Positions 46,401 to 54,704 of a stretch of 64,000 nucleotides of DNA are shown here, piece after piece (the first letter of the stretch is position 1; every line of letters begins with the position of its first letter). The stretch is from JAMLHH01 sp037189845. GTDB taxonomy: Bacteria > Bacteroidota > Bacteroidia > Chitinophagales > JADIYW01. The stretch is taken from positions 620,001 to 684,000 of the forward strand of contig JBBCIS010000008.1 in NCBI GenBank assembly GCA_037189845.1, written 5' to 3'. Position numbers and translations under genes: made by a program. Below the pieces are notes generated by a model. It did not search any database. It was given only the letters and a program-made list of their open reading frames with translations, and had not been told where the DNA came from.

Positions 46401-49004
46401 TCAGACAAAGAACTGTATAAAGTCAATGAAACTGTCAAGCTCAATATTCCGTCTTCAGCGACAGGTCGTTTGCTGATCACTATAGAAAACGGCAGCAAAG
46501 TGCTTCAACATTACTGGGTGGAAGCAAAAGCAGGACAAACCGTCTTCCAGTTCAAAGCTACGGCTGACATGGCTCCCAACGTATATGCGCACGTAAGCCT
46601 TATACAACCACATGCACAGACTATCAACGACAGACCTATCAGGATGTATGGAATCATCCCTATCCACGTGCAGGATCCGCAGACTATATTGCAGCCTCGT
46701 CTGGCTGTAGCAGATATTGTACGACCTGAACAGAATTTCAGCATCAAAGTATTTGAAGCCAATGGACAGGATATGGCATACTCATTAGCTATTGTAGATG
46801 AAGGATTGCTGAATATCACCCGATTTAAAACGCCTGATCCTCATGCTCATTTTTATGCAAAAGAAGCAATCGGTGTCAAAACATGGGATATTTTCGATCA
46901 TGTCATGGGTTCTTTTGCCGGAAAATATGGACGTATCCTTACAATAGGTGGTGATGAAGGTCTGCTAAAAGATGCCAATGCCAACAAAGCCAACAGATTT
47001 CCTCCTGTGGTGAGATATGTAGGAGTATTTGAATTGAAAAAGGGCGAAACCAAAACCCATACAGTTCGCCTGCCTCCATATTTCGGTTCGGTCAAAGTCA
47101 TGCTGGTTGCTGCTAAAAATGCCAGATACGGATTTGCAGATAAATCAGTCACTGTCAGAAATCCACTGATGGTATATGCTACTGCTCCCCGTGTAGTCGG
47201 GCCGGGAGAAGAAGTCAGTATTCCGGTCACAGTTTTCGCTACTGAAAATTCTGTCAAAGATGTAAAAATCCAACTCTCCACCGGTAATCAACTGGAAATC
47301 ACCAGCGGAACATCTCAGTCTGTGAGATTCGAAAAAACAGGAGAACAAACCATCTATTTCAAAGCCAGAGTCAGACAAACTACGGGAATCACTGATATAC
47401 AGGTAAAAGCTTCTTCAGGAAGTATTTCTACAACAGACAAAATTCAGCTGGAAATCAGAAATCCAAATCCTCCGGTTACCAATGTAGTGTCTGAAAATCT
47501 TTCTGCCGGAGAAACTAAAACGCTGACAGTAAAACCTATCGGAGTCGCAGCCAATGCTTCTGCTGTAGTAGAACTTTCGGCTGTGCCGCCATTGGAATTG
47601 AAAAAAAGAATGGGATATCTCATCAGCTATCCTCACGGTTGCGTAGAACAAATTACCTCTACAGCATTTGCACAACTCTATCTGAATAAACTGACAGATG
47701 TCAGTAAAGCCCAACAAAGTGAGATTGAAACCAATGTTAAAGCAACCATACAAAAACTCAAGGCATATCAGTTAGCAGACGGAAGTTTTGCATACTGGCC
47801 GGGAAATAACAGCACTCATGAATGGGGTACCAACTACGCAGGGCATTTCTTACTGGAAGCTAAATCTATGGGCTATCAGATACCGGAAGAAATGTTTACA
47901 GCATGGCTGAAATCCATCCGTACCAAAGCCGAGAGATGGTCCATTCCTACACAAAGTCCTGCAATTTATTCCAGTGAAAAAACACAGGTATATCGCTTGT
48001 ACTTGTTAGCACTGGCAGGCTCACCGCAAATCGGAGCTATGAACAGGCTGAAAGAATTTACTTATTTGTCAGATGAATCCAAATGGAGACTGGCTCTAGC
48101 TTACCAGTTGGCAGGATATGCCAAACAATCTGAAATGCTGATAAAAAATCTTTCACCACAAGTCACATACAAAGACGACAACGGCTTCACTTTTGGTTCA
48201 CCGCAAAGAAATAAAGCCATGCAGCTGGAAGTTCTTACAGGATTGAAAAAACGTAACGATGCCCGTAAAGTCATGGAGGAAATTGCATCCGAATTATCTG
48301 CCGGTAACTGGATGAGCACGCAAACTACTGCATACAGTCTACTCGCCATTGCGAAATACACGGGAGCCGGAACAGATTTACCTCAGATAAATTCATCTGT
48401 GAAAGTCAATGGAAAACCAGTTACTGTGAATACAGGTAAAATCACAACACAGATACCACTGGATGTCAGAAAAGGCAGTGTAAATGTAGAAGTCAACAAC
48501 AATGGAAATGGAATATTGTACGTAAAAGCTATCACAGAAGGTCAGCCGTTGCCCGGAGAAGCCGTTGGCGGTGCATCTTCTTCCAACCTGATGATACAGA
48601 CAGATTATTTTGACCTGACCGGAAAACCGATTAACCCTGCATCCCTCAAACAGGGAAAAGATTTCGTAGCTAGGATCAGAGTCACACATCCGGGACGTTT
48701 ACAGACATACTCTAATATTGCACTCTCTACCATATTCCCGAGTGGATGGGAAATCATCAATACCAGAGTCTGGGATGCCCAAAGCAGCTTCACGTCATCC
48801 GCATCTACCTATCAGGATATCCGCGATGACAGAGCTTACACTTATTTTGATTTGATTGCCGGACGCACCAATACCTATTACTTTATGCTCAATGCCGCCT
48901 ATACCGGAAGATACTATCTCCCATTGATATCAGCGGAAGCGATGTATGACAATACCATTTCAGCAAGAGAAAAAGGACAATGGGTGGAAGTAGTGCCGGA
49001 ATAA
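43434..49004 (+). CDS. Alpha-2-macroglobulin family lipoprotein, 1856 aa
   Basis: Giant periplasmic protease-trapping protein, bacterial A2M type. Lipoprotein signal MLTFLLPNKNHWWLLSALLV ending in lipobox GFTAC. Many beta-sandwich (MG) domains follow, with the bait-region-like loops and DPHAHFYAKEAIGVKTWDIF. The thioester motif is intact: HGCVEQITST with Cys about residue 1403, next to the Gln that forms the bond. The helical thioester domain follows (QLADGSFAYWPGNNSTHEWG). The family traps proteases covalently, and pairing with PBP1C is the standard arrangement, thought to guard the cell when the envelope is breached. An ATG at 43401 is also in frame; 43434 gives the better signal. pbpC starts 79 bp later. 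Confidence 0.93.
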   Translation: MLTFLLPNKNHWWLLSALLVIATGFTACQKKNIREVDNAFAAYIESYTTGTISKSSAIQIKLMPGLAGEHLLDEPLKENIFSFSPNIKGTTVWTDERTIEFRPEQDLQPGQLYDIKMELGKLAKVPKDFKLFQFNVKVMEPAFAVRQNGLITEGNSNTHMTLTGQIETADKEDSSKVQKILSAYLNKNSVPVKWTHDVTGRIHTFRIAQIKREKSATNLEITWDGAPIGSSLQDGILLEVPAIGDFKVINIVSVNEMDHYAKIQFSAPINGSSDLRGLITTNPGLELAFTIQGSEVLAYPPANNWGDFTLTVHPGIENIWNEKLPKKYSAAIHFEDRKPFVKILGKGEIIPTSGKIILPFEASNLKAVDVTIVKIFENNIPQFYQSNNYDEGNQLRRVAKPLLQKTIQLDEEKGLNLTRTNRFSFELGNVLKAEPGAMYRVTIGFRPEYALYNCPGGKTSDEYEDYEYYDNEYALDDDGRFWQNYDDYYPFGYSWENRDNPCHKSYYNKERWDTRNIIASNIGIVAKRGNDKSMFVFTSNLITAEPSAGTDIEILNYQQQIIFQGKTNNQGVLEFKCPEKPFLLIAKRANEKGYLKLDEGNTQLLSRFDVSGSETTNGIKGMIYGERGVWRPGDSLFINFILEDKGLNIPADHPVEFTLHTPQGQLFKKFIARSGISGIYTFKTATLPTSPTGNWTAKIKVGGATFEKRIKIETIMPNRLKIDLNIPGNQILQLGEKQTIQLNSMWLFGAPAQNLQAKADVTFTKEKEPFPAYKGYVFDDPSVYFNPVSKTVFEGKLNESGQATFTPDLKTEEKAPGMLKASFLIKVFEPGGAFSSDYSSFKYSPYKAYVGFKVPKGNDSWDYLQTGKSYQIPVVSLNGNGQPIPGTSSLTARLYKLEWRWWWDESGDNGSNYVSGNYKQLIKTEKIDISNGKGSFKTSVSSEAWGRYLLVVENEEGHSAGQVIYFDDPYWQTRSRSDDPNSETLLSFTSDKELYKVNETVKLNIPSSATGRLLITIENGSKVLQHYWVEAKAGQTVFQFKATADMAPNVYAHVSLIQPHAQTINDRPIRMYGIIPIHVQDPQTILQPRLAVADIVRPEQNFSIKVFEANGQDMAYSLAIVDEGLLNITRFKTPDPHAHFYAKEAIGVKTWDIFDHVMGSFAGKYGRILTIGGDEGLLKDANANKANRFPPVVRYVGVFELKKGETKTHTVRLPPYFGSVKVMLVAAKNARYGFADKSVTVRNPLMVYATAPRVVGPGEEVSIPVTVFATENSVKDVKIQLSTGNQLEITSGTSQSVRFEKTGEQTIYFKARVRQTTGITDIQVKASSGSISTTDKIQLEIRNPNPPVTNVVSENLSAGETKTLTVKPIGVAANASAVVELSAVPPLELKKRMGYLISYPHGCVEQITSTAFAQLYLNKLTDVSKAQQSEIETNVKATIQKLKAYQLADGSFAYWPGNNSTHEWGTNYAGHFLLEAKSMGYQIPEEMFTAWLKSIRTKAERWSIPTQSPAIYSSEKTQVYRLYLLALAGSPQIGAMNRLKEFTYLSDESKWRLALAYQLAGYAKQSEMLIKNLSPQVTYKDDNGFTFGSPQRNKAMQLEVLTGLKKRNDARKVMEEIASELSAGNWMSTQTTAYSLLAIAKYTGAGTDLPQINSSVKVNGKPVTVNTGKITTQIPLDVRKGSVNVEVNNNGNGILYVKAITEGQPLPGEAVGGASSSNLMIQTDYFDLTGKPINPASLKQGKDFVARIRVTHPGRLQTYSNIALSTIFPSGWEIINTRVWDAQSSFTSSASTYQDIRDDRAYTYFDLIAGRTNTYYFMLNAAYTGRYYLPLISAEAMYDNTISAREKGQWVEVVPE

Positions 49005-49083
49005 ATGAGTTTAAGGTTTAAAGTTTGAATTGTTTAAAGTTATGCTACAAAACACAACTAAGCATCAGCCATAACATGATGAT

Positions 49084-51471
49084 ATGCAATCGGCAACCGT
49101 GAACAAAATCAGCAATAAAATCCGTCAATGGTCGGTGAAGAAAAAAATCTTTTACTCACTGGCTGTTGTTGTGTGTCTGATATTTTGGTTCAGTCTGCCA
49201 AGTCCACTTTTCAAAGTGCCCTACTCTTATATCATAGAAGATAACAAAGGTGATTTGATGGGTGCAATGGTTGCCTCTGATGGTCAATGGAGATTTCCCG
49301 AAAAAGAAGAAGTTCCGGAAAAATTTGCTCAGTGTCTGATTACATTTGAGGACAAAAGATTTTATTATCATCCCGGAGTAGATCCCATTGCTATTGGTAG
49401 AGCGTTTACCAATAATCTGAAGAGTTCCAGAGTAGTCAGCGGTGCCAGTACCATCAATATGCAAGTCATTCGCCTGGCAAGAAGACAGGACAGGACGATT
49501 CTGCAAAAAATAATAGAAATCTTTCTTGCACTCCACCTGCAACTGACACATTCTAAAAAAGAAGTGCTTGCGCTCTACGCCGCCCACGCACCTTTCGGAG
49601 GGAATGTGGTAGGGTTGGAAGCCGCATCATGGAGATATTACGGTCGTGAGCCCGAAGATCTGACCTGGGCAGAATCTGCAACTTTAGCAGTATTGCCCAA
49701 CGCACCATCACTCATTCATCCGGGGAAAAATAGAAATCATCTACTGGAAAAAAGAAACAGATTATTAGACAAGCTATTTGAAAACGGTATTATTGACGAA
49801 GCTACATTATTGTCTGCCAGAGAAGAACCTCTTCCCGAAAAGCCACACCCCTTACCTACTCTGGCTCCACACCTTTTACAGTGGTATAAAAAACAAACCA
49901 ATAAAGGAATCTATACCGGAACTGCTGCTCGCCTGCGGTCTACGCTGGATATATCCGTACAGCAAAACGTACAGGATATTCTCTATCGTCACCATCTGGA
50001 TTTAAAACAAAACAGTATCAACAATGCCTGCGCATTAGTTTTAGATGTTAAAAACGGAACAGTCATCTCCTATGTAGGTAATGTTTATGATGCTCAGAAT
50101 AAAGACAACGCCATGCATGTGGACATTATACGTGCCAGAAGAAGTCCCGGTAGTCTGCTGAAACCCATTCTCTATGCTGCGATGATGACCGACGGCCTCA
50201 TTCTTCCCGATGCCCTCATTCCGGACATTCCGACACAGATGTCAGGATATGTACCTCAGAATTTTGATTTGAAATATGATGGGGCAGTCCGTGCTTCTCA
50301 GGTGGTTTCCCGTTCACTTAATATTCCATCAGTCAGAATGTTGCGCAGCTACAATTATATCCGCTTTCATCACCTGGTGACACTGCTGGGTATTACTACT
50401 TTTGACAAATCACCGGCACATTACGGACTATCCATGATATTAGGAGGCGGAGAAATCACCATGTGGGAAATCGCCGGATTATACGGTCATCTGGCACAAC
50501 AATACAATCAAATCAATCGCTCTCATCAAAACAGCAAAGAATATACGTCACTGGACTGGACTTTTATCCGGACAGAAAAATCTCAGAAAAAAATCACTCA
50601 AACCCATCTGGACAATGCTTCACTGGGATGGATGTTTGCGAGTATGGAAGATGTCATGCGACCGGGTGAAGAAGTATTCTGGCAGCAATTCATGTCATCC
50701 CGCCGTATCTCGTGGAAAACAGGCACGAGCTTTGGATTCAGAGATGCCTGGGCTATCGGTATCACACCTGAATATGTAGTAGCCGTCTGGACTGGCAATG
50801 CAAATGGCGAGGGCAGACCGGGACTCGTTGGTGTCAGGACAGCAGCACCTATATTATTTGAAATATTTGAAAAACTCCCACCAACAACATGGTTTGAGCA
50901 ATCCAGACAAGGTATATCACAGACATCTGTTTGTACACAAAGCGGTTTCAAAGCCAGCCCCAACTGTACATCAGTACAAAAAACAGTACCACAATCCACG
51001 CTAAAAAGCCCTCAATGTCCGTATCATGTACAAATTCATCTAGATCAAAACGGTTACAGAGTCCATGACCAATGCGAATCACCCACAAATATGCACAGCA
51101 AAGGATGGTTTGTACTGCCACCTGCCATAGAACAATATTACCGGCAAATACATTTTGACTACAAACCTTTACCACCTTATCGTTCAGATTGCCAGACCAG
51201 CAGTTCTTATAACGAAATGGAAATCGTGTATCCACCCAAAGATGCCAGAATTAAAGTTCCCCGTGAATTGGATGGACAATATGAAGCGGCCATCTTCCAT
51301 GTAGCACATCGCAGAAATGACGCTACTATATACTGGAGTCTGAATGATGAATTTATAGCTACTACTACCGGAAATCACAAATTACCTTTCCGTCCTGAAC
51401 CCGGCAAATATGTTCTCACCGTTACAGATGACCTTGGTGAACGCAAGCAGATATCTTTTGAAGTCAGGTGA
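49084..51471 (+). CDS. pbpC: Penicillin-binding protein 1C (bifunctional murein synthase), 795 aa
   Basis: Class A PBP. Cytoplasmic start, then the anchor IFYSLAVVVCLIFWFSLP (about residues 21-40). The glycosyltransferase 51 domain has Glu89 in LITFEDKRFYYHPGVD and RLARRQDRTILQKI. The transpeptidase domain has the SxxK motif Ser357-Leu-Leu-Lys360 in RSPGSLLKPILYA, SxN-type SRSLNIPS and KTG (Lys545) in WKTGTSFGFRDAW. A C-terminal BiPBP_C domain closes the protein (FHVAHRRNDATIYWSLNDEF). It makes glycan strands and cross-links; PBP1C is thought to serve envelope repair together with the A2M upstream. Stop codon at 51469 is immediately followed by the 214-bp element. Confidence 0.96.
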   Translation: MQSATVNKISNKIRQWSVKKKIFYSLAVVVCLIFWFSLPSPLFKVPYSYIIEDNKGDLMGAMVASDGQWRFPEKEEVPEKFAQCLITFEDKRFYYHPGVDPIAIGRAFTNNLKSSRVVSGASTINMQVIRLARRQDRTILQKIIEIFLALHLQLTHSKKEVLALYAAHAPFGGNVVGLEAASWRYYGREPEDLTWAESATLAVLPNAPSLIHPGKNRNHLLEKRNRLLDKLFENGIIDEATLLSAREEPLPEKPHPLPTLAPHLLQWYKKQTNKGIYTGTAARLRSTLDISVQQNVQDILYRHHLDLKQNSINNACALVLDVKNGTVISYVGNVYDAQNKDNAMHVDIIRARRSPGSLLKPILYAAMMTDGLILPDALIPDIPTQMSGYVPQNFDLKYDGAVRASQVVSRSLNIPSVRMLRSYNYIRFHHLVTLLGITTFDKSPAHYGLSMILGGGEITMWEIAGLYGHLAQQYNQINRSHQNSKEYTSLDWTFIRTEKSQKKITQTHLDNASLGWMFASMEDVMRPGEEVFWQQFMSSRRISWKTGTSFGFRDAWAIGITPEYVVAVWTGNANGEGRPGLVGVRTAAPILFEIFEKLPPTTWFEQSRQGISQTSVCTQSGFKASPNCTSVQKTVPQSTLKSPQCPYHVQIHLDQNGYRVHDQCESPTNMHSKGWFVLPPAIEQYYRQIHFDYKPLPPYRSDCQTSSSYNEMEIVYPPKDARIKVPRELDGQYEAAIFHVAHRRNDATIYWSLNDEFIATTTGNHKLPFRPEPGKYVLTVTDDLGERKQISFEVR

Positions 51472-51477
51472 TATTTC

Positions 51478-51691
51478 AGAGTGTTCGCATTTAACTTTTT
51501 AGTGAATATTCGACGTCAATTATCCAAAGAGATGCCACGAATTCACTAATAAATGGATAAATCATTCCTGTAACTACCCCTGACAGGTAGTCTGGTTGTA
51601 AATAATGATAGTAAAAGATTTATATGCTACACCGAAAATTTCAATTCGTGTATTAGTGGCAAATAATAAGCTTTCAAATGCGAACGCCGTA
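51478..51691. mobile_element. MITE-like palindromic element flanked by a 10-bp direct repeat
   Basis: A 214-bp non-coding block inserted right after pbpC. The direct repeat GTGATATTTC occurs at 51468-51477 and again at 51692-51701. Just inside it are 10-bp terminal inverted repeats GTTCGCATTT (51483-51492) and AAATGCGAAC (51676-51685), 5-6 bp from the repeat. Further nested arms are TGCCAC (51533-51538) / GTGGCA (51656-51661), CACTAATA (51544-51551) / TATTAGTG (51651-51658), and a central hairpin ACTACC (51573-51578) / GGTAGT (51586-51591). No reading frame is present. Removing the element would leave a short, ordinary gap between pbpC and tsaE. This fits a non-autonomous insertion with target duplication; the source transposase is not in the window. 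Confidence 0.75.
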
Positions 51692-51721
51692 GTGATATTT
51701 CCATAAAATTTGAAATGCAGC

Positions 51722-51729
51722 TATATTTG
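51722..51729 (+). promoter_or_regulatory. Bacteroidota -7 element for the tsaE-ald operon
   Basis: TATATTTG matches TAnnTTTG exactly; TTTC at 51698-51701 lies 20 bp upstream and could be the -33 element. The first in-frame ATG (51732) is only 2 bp after it, too close to the expected start of transcription, so translation from ATG 51750 is more likely. The TTTC end of this promoter overlaps the right direct repeat of the inserted element. Confidence 0.6.
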
Positions 51730-51749
51730 CAATGGATACGGAAAAACAC

Positions 51750-52166
51750 ATGAAAAAGACTTTTCAATATACATTAAAAGATATAGATAAGCTGGCAGGA
51801 GAAATGTTCCGATTAGCCGGAAACAGAAAAGTCTGGACATTCACAGGAGATCTGGGTGCCGGAAAAACAACCCTTATCAAAACCCTTGCTGCAAAATTAG
51901 GATCTGAAGATATTGTTTCCAGTCCTACTTACACCATCGCTAATCAGTATCTTTATCCGGGTGGAAGTATTTTTCATATAGACGCATACCGAATTGCCGA
52001 TGATGAAGAAGCCTTTGATGCAGGGATAGAAGATATTATTGACAGCGGAGAATATGTCTGGATAGAATGGCCGCAAATGATTGAAAGCTTTTTACCTGAC
52101 ACACTTGTATCTATTCAGATTTCAACCGATCCTGAATACCGTACTCTGGAACTGGAAATTATATAA
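51750..52166 (+). CDS. tsaE: tRNA threonylcarbamoyladenosine biosynthesis protein TsaE, 138 aa
   Basis: ATPase partner of the TsaB-TsaD complex that makes t6A37 in tRNAs decoding ANN codons. The Walker A motif is GDLGAGKTTLIK, followed by SSPTYTIANQYLY and the Walker B-like region FHIDAYRIAD. EYVWIEWPQMIES is the typical C-terminal motif. The frame also has an ATG at 51732 (six codons earlier), but the promoter at 51722-51729 lies too close to it, so I prefer 51750, which gives a standard length. Alanine dehydrogenase follows 8 bp after the stop. Confidence 0.95.
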   Translation: MKKTFQYTLKDIDKLAGEMFRLAGNRKVWTFTGDLGAGKTTLIKTLAAKLGSEDIVSSPTYTIANQYLYPGGSIFHIDAYRIADDEEAFDAGIEDIIDSGEYVWIEWPQMIESFLPDTLVSIQISTDPEYRTLELEII

Positions 52167-52174
52167 TCTACGCT

Positions 52175-53386
52175 ATGGAAACTACACTGGAAAAAATAAA
52201 AAAAGAATTCAGCCTGACACCACAGGAAGCTCTGGCGGAAATTTTCCCGGTAAAAAGATCTCTTTTCATCGGAATACCTAAAGAAACAGAATTTCAGGAA
52301 AGAAGAATAGCGCTGACTCCAAACTCTGTAGCATCGCTGGTCAGTCAGGGACATCGAATCACTATTGAAGCCGGAGCAGGAGAAAATTCCAACTTTGAAG
52401 ACAATGAATATACAGAAGCCGGAGCTCAGCTTGTAAGCTCAAAAGAAGAAGTCTACAAAGCCAATCTCATTCTGAAAACTGCTCCTATTTTGGCTCAGGA
52501 TGTTCAGCATTTCCAGAACAATCAAACGATTTTGTCGCCGATTCTTTTACCATCTTTAGATAAAAATACACTCAAAAGACTAATGCAGCTGAAAGTCAAC
52601 GCATTGGCTTACGAATACATAAAAACTGACGACAATTATTTTCCTTATATAGACTCCATGGGCGATATTGCCGGAAGTTATTCCATCATCCTTGCAGGTA
52701 AATATCTCAGCAATGGATACGGCAAAGGTGTCTTGCTCGGCGGAATAGCAGGACAACCGCCATGCAAAGTACTGATTATCGGAGCCGGGAATGTAGGTCT
52801 TGCAGCAGTAAAATCTGCAATTGGCCTCGGTGCACAGGTTCAGATTTTTGACGACAATATCAGATTGCTCAATCAGGCAAAAGAACATCTGGGTAATAAT
52901 CTTTATACTTCTGTAATCGATCCGCTCAACTTAAAGAAAAATCTCAGCCGGGCAGATGTAGTGATCGGGGCATTGCACAATATTGATGGGCAGACTCCAA
53001 AAATCGTTACAGAATCCATGGTCGCACAGATGAAAAAAGGAGCTGTGATTATTGACACATGTATTGACCACGGAGGTTGCTTTGAAACATCCAGAGTTAC
53101 CAACCTGGACAATCCTATCTTTATCAAGCACGGAGTCATTCATTACTGTGTGCCTAATATCACTTCTGATACATCCCGGACCGCATCGTATGCAATGAGC
53201 AACCTGCTATCTCCTATTATCCGAAAAATGGGGCAATCCGGAGGCATTGAGCAGTTCATCAGAGCTGATCAACATTTCAGAAACAGTGTTTATCTTTACA
53301 AAGGAACTATCACAAAAGACTTTATTGCTCATAAATATGAATTGAAATATACGGATCTCAATCTCCTGATGACAACAGATTTCTAG
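52175..53386 (+). CDS. ald: Alanine dehydrogenase, 403 aa
   Basis: AlaDH/PNT-family enzyme for NAD-dependent interconversion of L-alanine and pyruvate plus ammonia. After a 25-residue extension come the catalytic N-terminal motifs GIPKETEFQERRIALTP and ANLILKTAPI. The nucleotide-binding domain has GGIAGQPPCKVLIIGAGNVG at about residues 188-207 and VVIGALHNIDG. The active-site region CIDHGGCFETSR and HYCVPNITSDTSRTASYAMS are conserved. Bacteroidota AlaDH proteins are about 400 residues, so length fits. Co-transcribed with tsaE (8-bp gap), a common pairing in this phylum. Confidence 0.9.
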   Translation: METTLEKIKKEFSLTPQEALAEIFPVKRSLFIGIPKETEFQERRIALTPNSVASLVSQGHRITIEAGAGENSNFEDNEYTEAGAQLVSSKEEVYKANLILKTAPILAQDVQHFQNNQTILSPILLPSLDKNTLKRLMQLKVNALAYEYIKTDDNYFPYIDSMGDIAGSYSIILAGKYLSNGYGKGVLLGGIAGQPPCKVLIIGAGNVGLAAVKSAIGLGAQVQIFDDNIRLLNQAKEHLGNNLYTSVIDPLNLKKNLSRADVVIGALHNIDGQTPKIVTESMVAQMKKGAVIIDTCIDHGGCFETSRVTNLDNPIFIKHGVIHYCVPNITSDTSRTASYAMSNLLSPIIRKMGQSGGIEQFIRADQHFRNSVYLYKGTITKDFIAHKYELKYTDLNLLMTTDF

Positions 53387-53483
53387 AAAGTGGCTGCAAT
53401 CTGAGAAACTTACAATAATTGAGCTATTTTAAAATTACAACTGGTATTAATTCTCAAATCCTCAAAAAGCTTCAGGACTTTCT

Positions 53484-53491
53484 TATTTTTG
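53484..53491 (+). promoter_or_regulatory. TAnnTTTG element directly before the GlmU-like gene
   Basis: TATTTTTG matches the consensus exactly and ends 4 bp before the ATG at 53496, which implies a leaderless or nearly leaderless transcript, since the usual start site is 5-7 nt downstream. No TTTG -33 element is seen at the normal distance, so it may be a chance match. Confidence 0.4.
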
Positions 53492-53495
53492 TTAT

Positions 53496-54695
53496 ATGGC
53501 AAATATCCAATTTGTGCTCTACGACGGAGAAGAAAGACAATCGCTCCTTCCTCTCACATATACACGTGCAATTGCAGATATAAGAATCGGAATTTTAAAG
53601 ATTCATGAAAAATGGAATCTGGCTCTGGACGACAATTGCAGTGTTCTTGCACACCATTACCTACAATTAAAATATCCTTTTACTGCAAAGAATGAAGCCA
53701 TCTTCATCAATGCATCTGTACTGCCGGACAAAGATATATCAGACAGTGTTTCAACCCTTGAAGCCGGTCACGCTTTAATTTCTGAAAACGGAAAAGTAAT
53801 AGCTCTCAGGCCTGATCAGAATATCTCCACGCTCAACCACCTGTACATGCTGGGAAAGACTTTAAAGAAGAAAGTATATACCCACACATTTACCTCGCTG
53901 CAGCATCCCTGGGATATCTTTACCTATAACGGATCACAGATCCAGGCGGATGTCAGAGCGATGAAATTAGAGCCGAACGGGCATCTCCTCGAAAAAAATA
54001 ACAAGGTTCTGAATCCTGAAAATATTTACGTAGAAGAAGGTGCAACAGCGCTTTGGGCAATGTTAAATGCAGACAAGGGCCCTATCTATCTGGGAAAAGA
54101 TTCAGAAGTCATGGAAGGTGCCATCATCAAAGGAAATACTGCGCTTTGTGAACATTCCGGCATCAAAATGGGTGCAAAAATATATGGTGACACCACCATA
54201 GGTCCGCACAGTAAAGTGGGCGGTGAGATAGGAAATAGTGTCATCTTTGGCTACAGCAATAAAGGTCATGACGGTTATCTGGGTAATTCTGTTATGGGTG
54301 AATGGTGCAATCTTGGTGCAGATACAAACAACTCTAACCTGAAAAATAATTACAGTACAGTAAAAGTATGGTCCTACCCTGCTGCAAAAGAGATCAATAC
54401 CGGATTACAATTTTGCGGATTAATTATGGGTGATCATTCCAAATGCGGCATCAATACCATGTTCAATACCGGAACCGTGGTCGGCGTTTCTGCCAATATC
54501 TACGGCGGTGGATTTCCTCCAAAATTCATTCCTTCATTTTCCTGGGGTGGAAGCAACGGCCTGATCCCTTACGAATTTGAAAAAGCAATTGAAACTGCAG
54601 GCAGAGTAATGGCAAGAAGGAATATTGAGCTAACAGATATAGAACAGCAGATTTTATGGCAGGTATATGAGGACAGTTCAATTTTTAGAAAGTAA
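53496..54695 (+). CDS. GlmU-family sugar nucleotidyltransferase/acetyltransferase-like protein, 399 aa
   Basis: Bacteroidota protein related to GlmU. The N-terminal part (MANIQFVLYDGEERQSLLPL) is a nucleotidyltransferase-like domain. From about residue 190 a left-handed parallel beta-helix of hexapeptide repeats follows, with GPIYLGKDSEVMEGAIIKGN, LCEHSGIKMGAKIYGDTTIG and the turn NSVIFGYSNKGHDGYLGNSV. The C-terminus has the helix LPYEFEKAIETAGRVMARR-like pattern. A role in amino sugar activation or acetylation is inferred from the family; it is not shown that this protein replaces GlmU. Adjacent to tpiA (9 bp), an arrangement I know from related genomes. Confidence 0.85.
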   Translation: MANIQFVLYDGEERQSLLPLTYTRAIADIRIGILKIHEKWNLALDDNCSVLAHHYLQLKYPFTAKNEAIFINASVLPDKDISDSVSTLEAGHALISENGKVIALRPDQNISTLNHLYMLGKTLKKKVYTHTFTSLQHPWDIFTYNGSQIQADVRAMKLEPNGHLLEKNNKVLNPENIYVEEGATALWAMLNADKGPIYLGKDSEVMEGAIIKGNTALCEHSGIKMGAKIYGDTTIGPHSKVGGEIGNSVIFGYSNKGHDGYLGNSVMGEWCNLGADTNNSNLKNNYSTVKVWSYPAAKEINTGLQFCGLIMGDHSKCGINTMFNTGTVVGVSANIYGGGFPPKFIPSFSWGGSNGLIPYEFEKAIETAGRVMARRNIELTDIEQQILWQVYEDSSIFRK

Positions 54696-54704
54696 AAATC
54701 CGGC

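Noticed and set aside
49010..49055. Repeated GTTTAAAG-like words between A2M and pbpC
   Set aside because: Short AT-rich words, imperfect, no arms or target duplication; common background.
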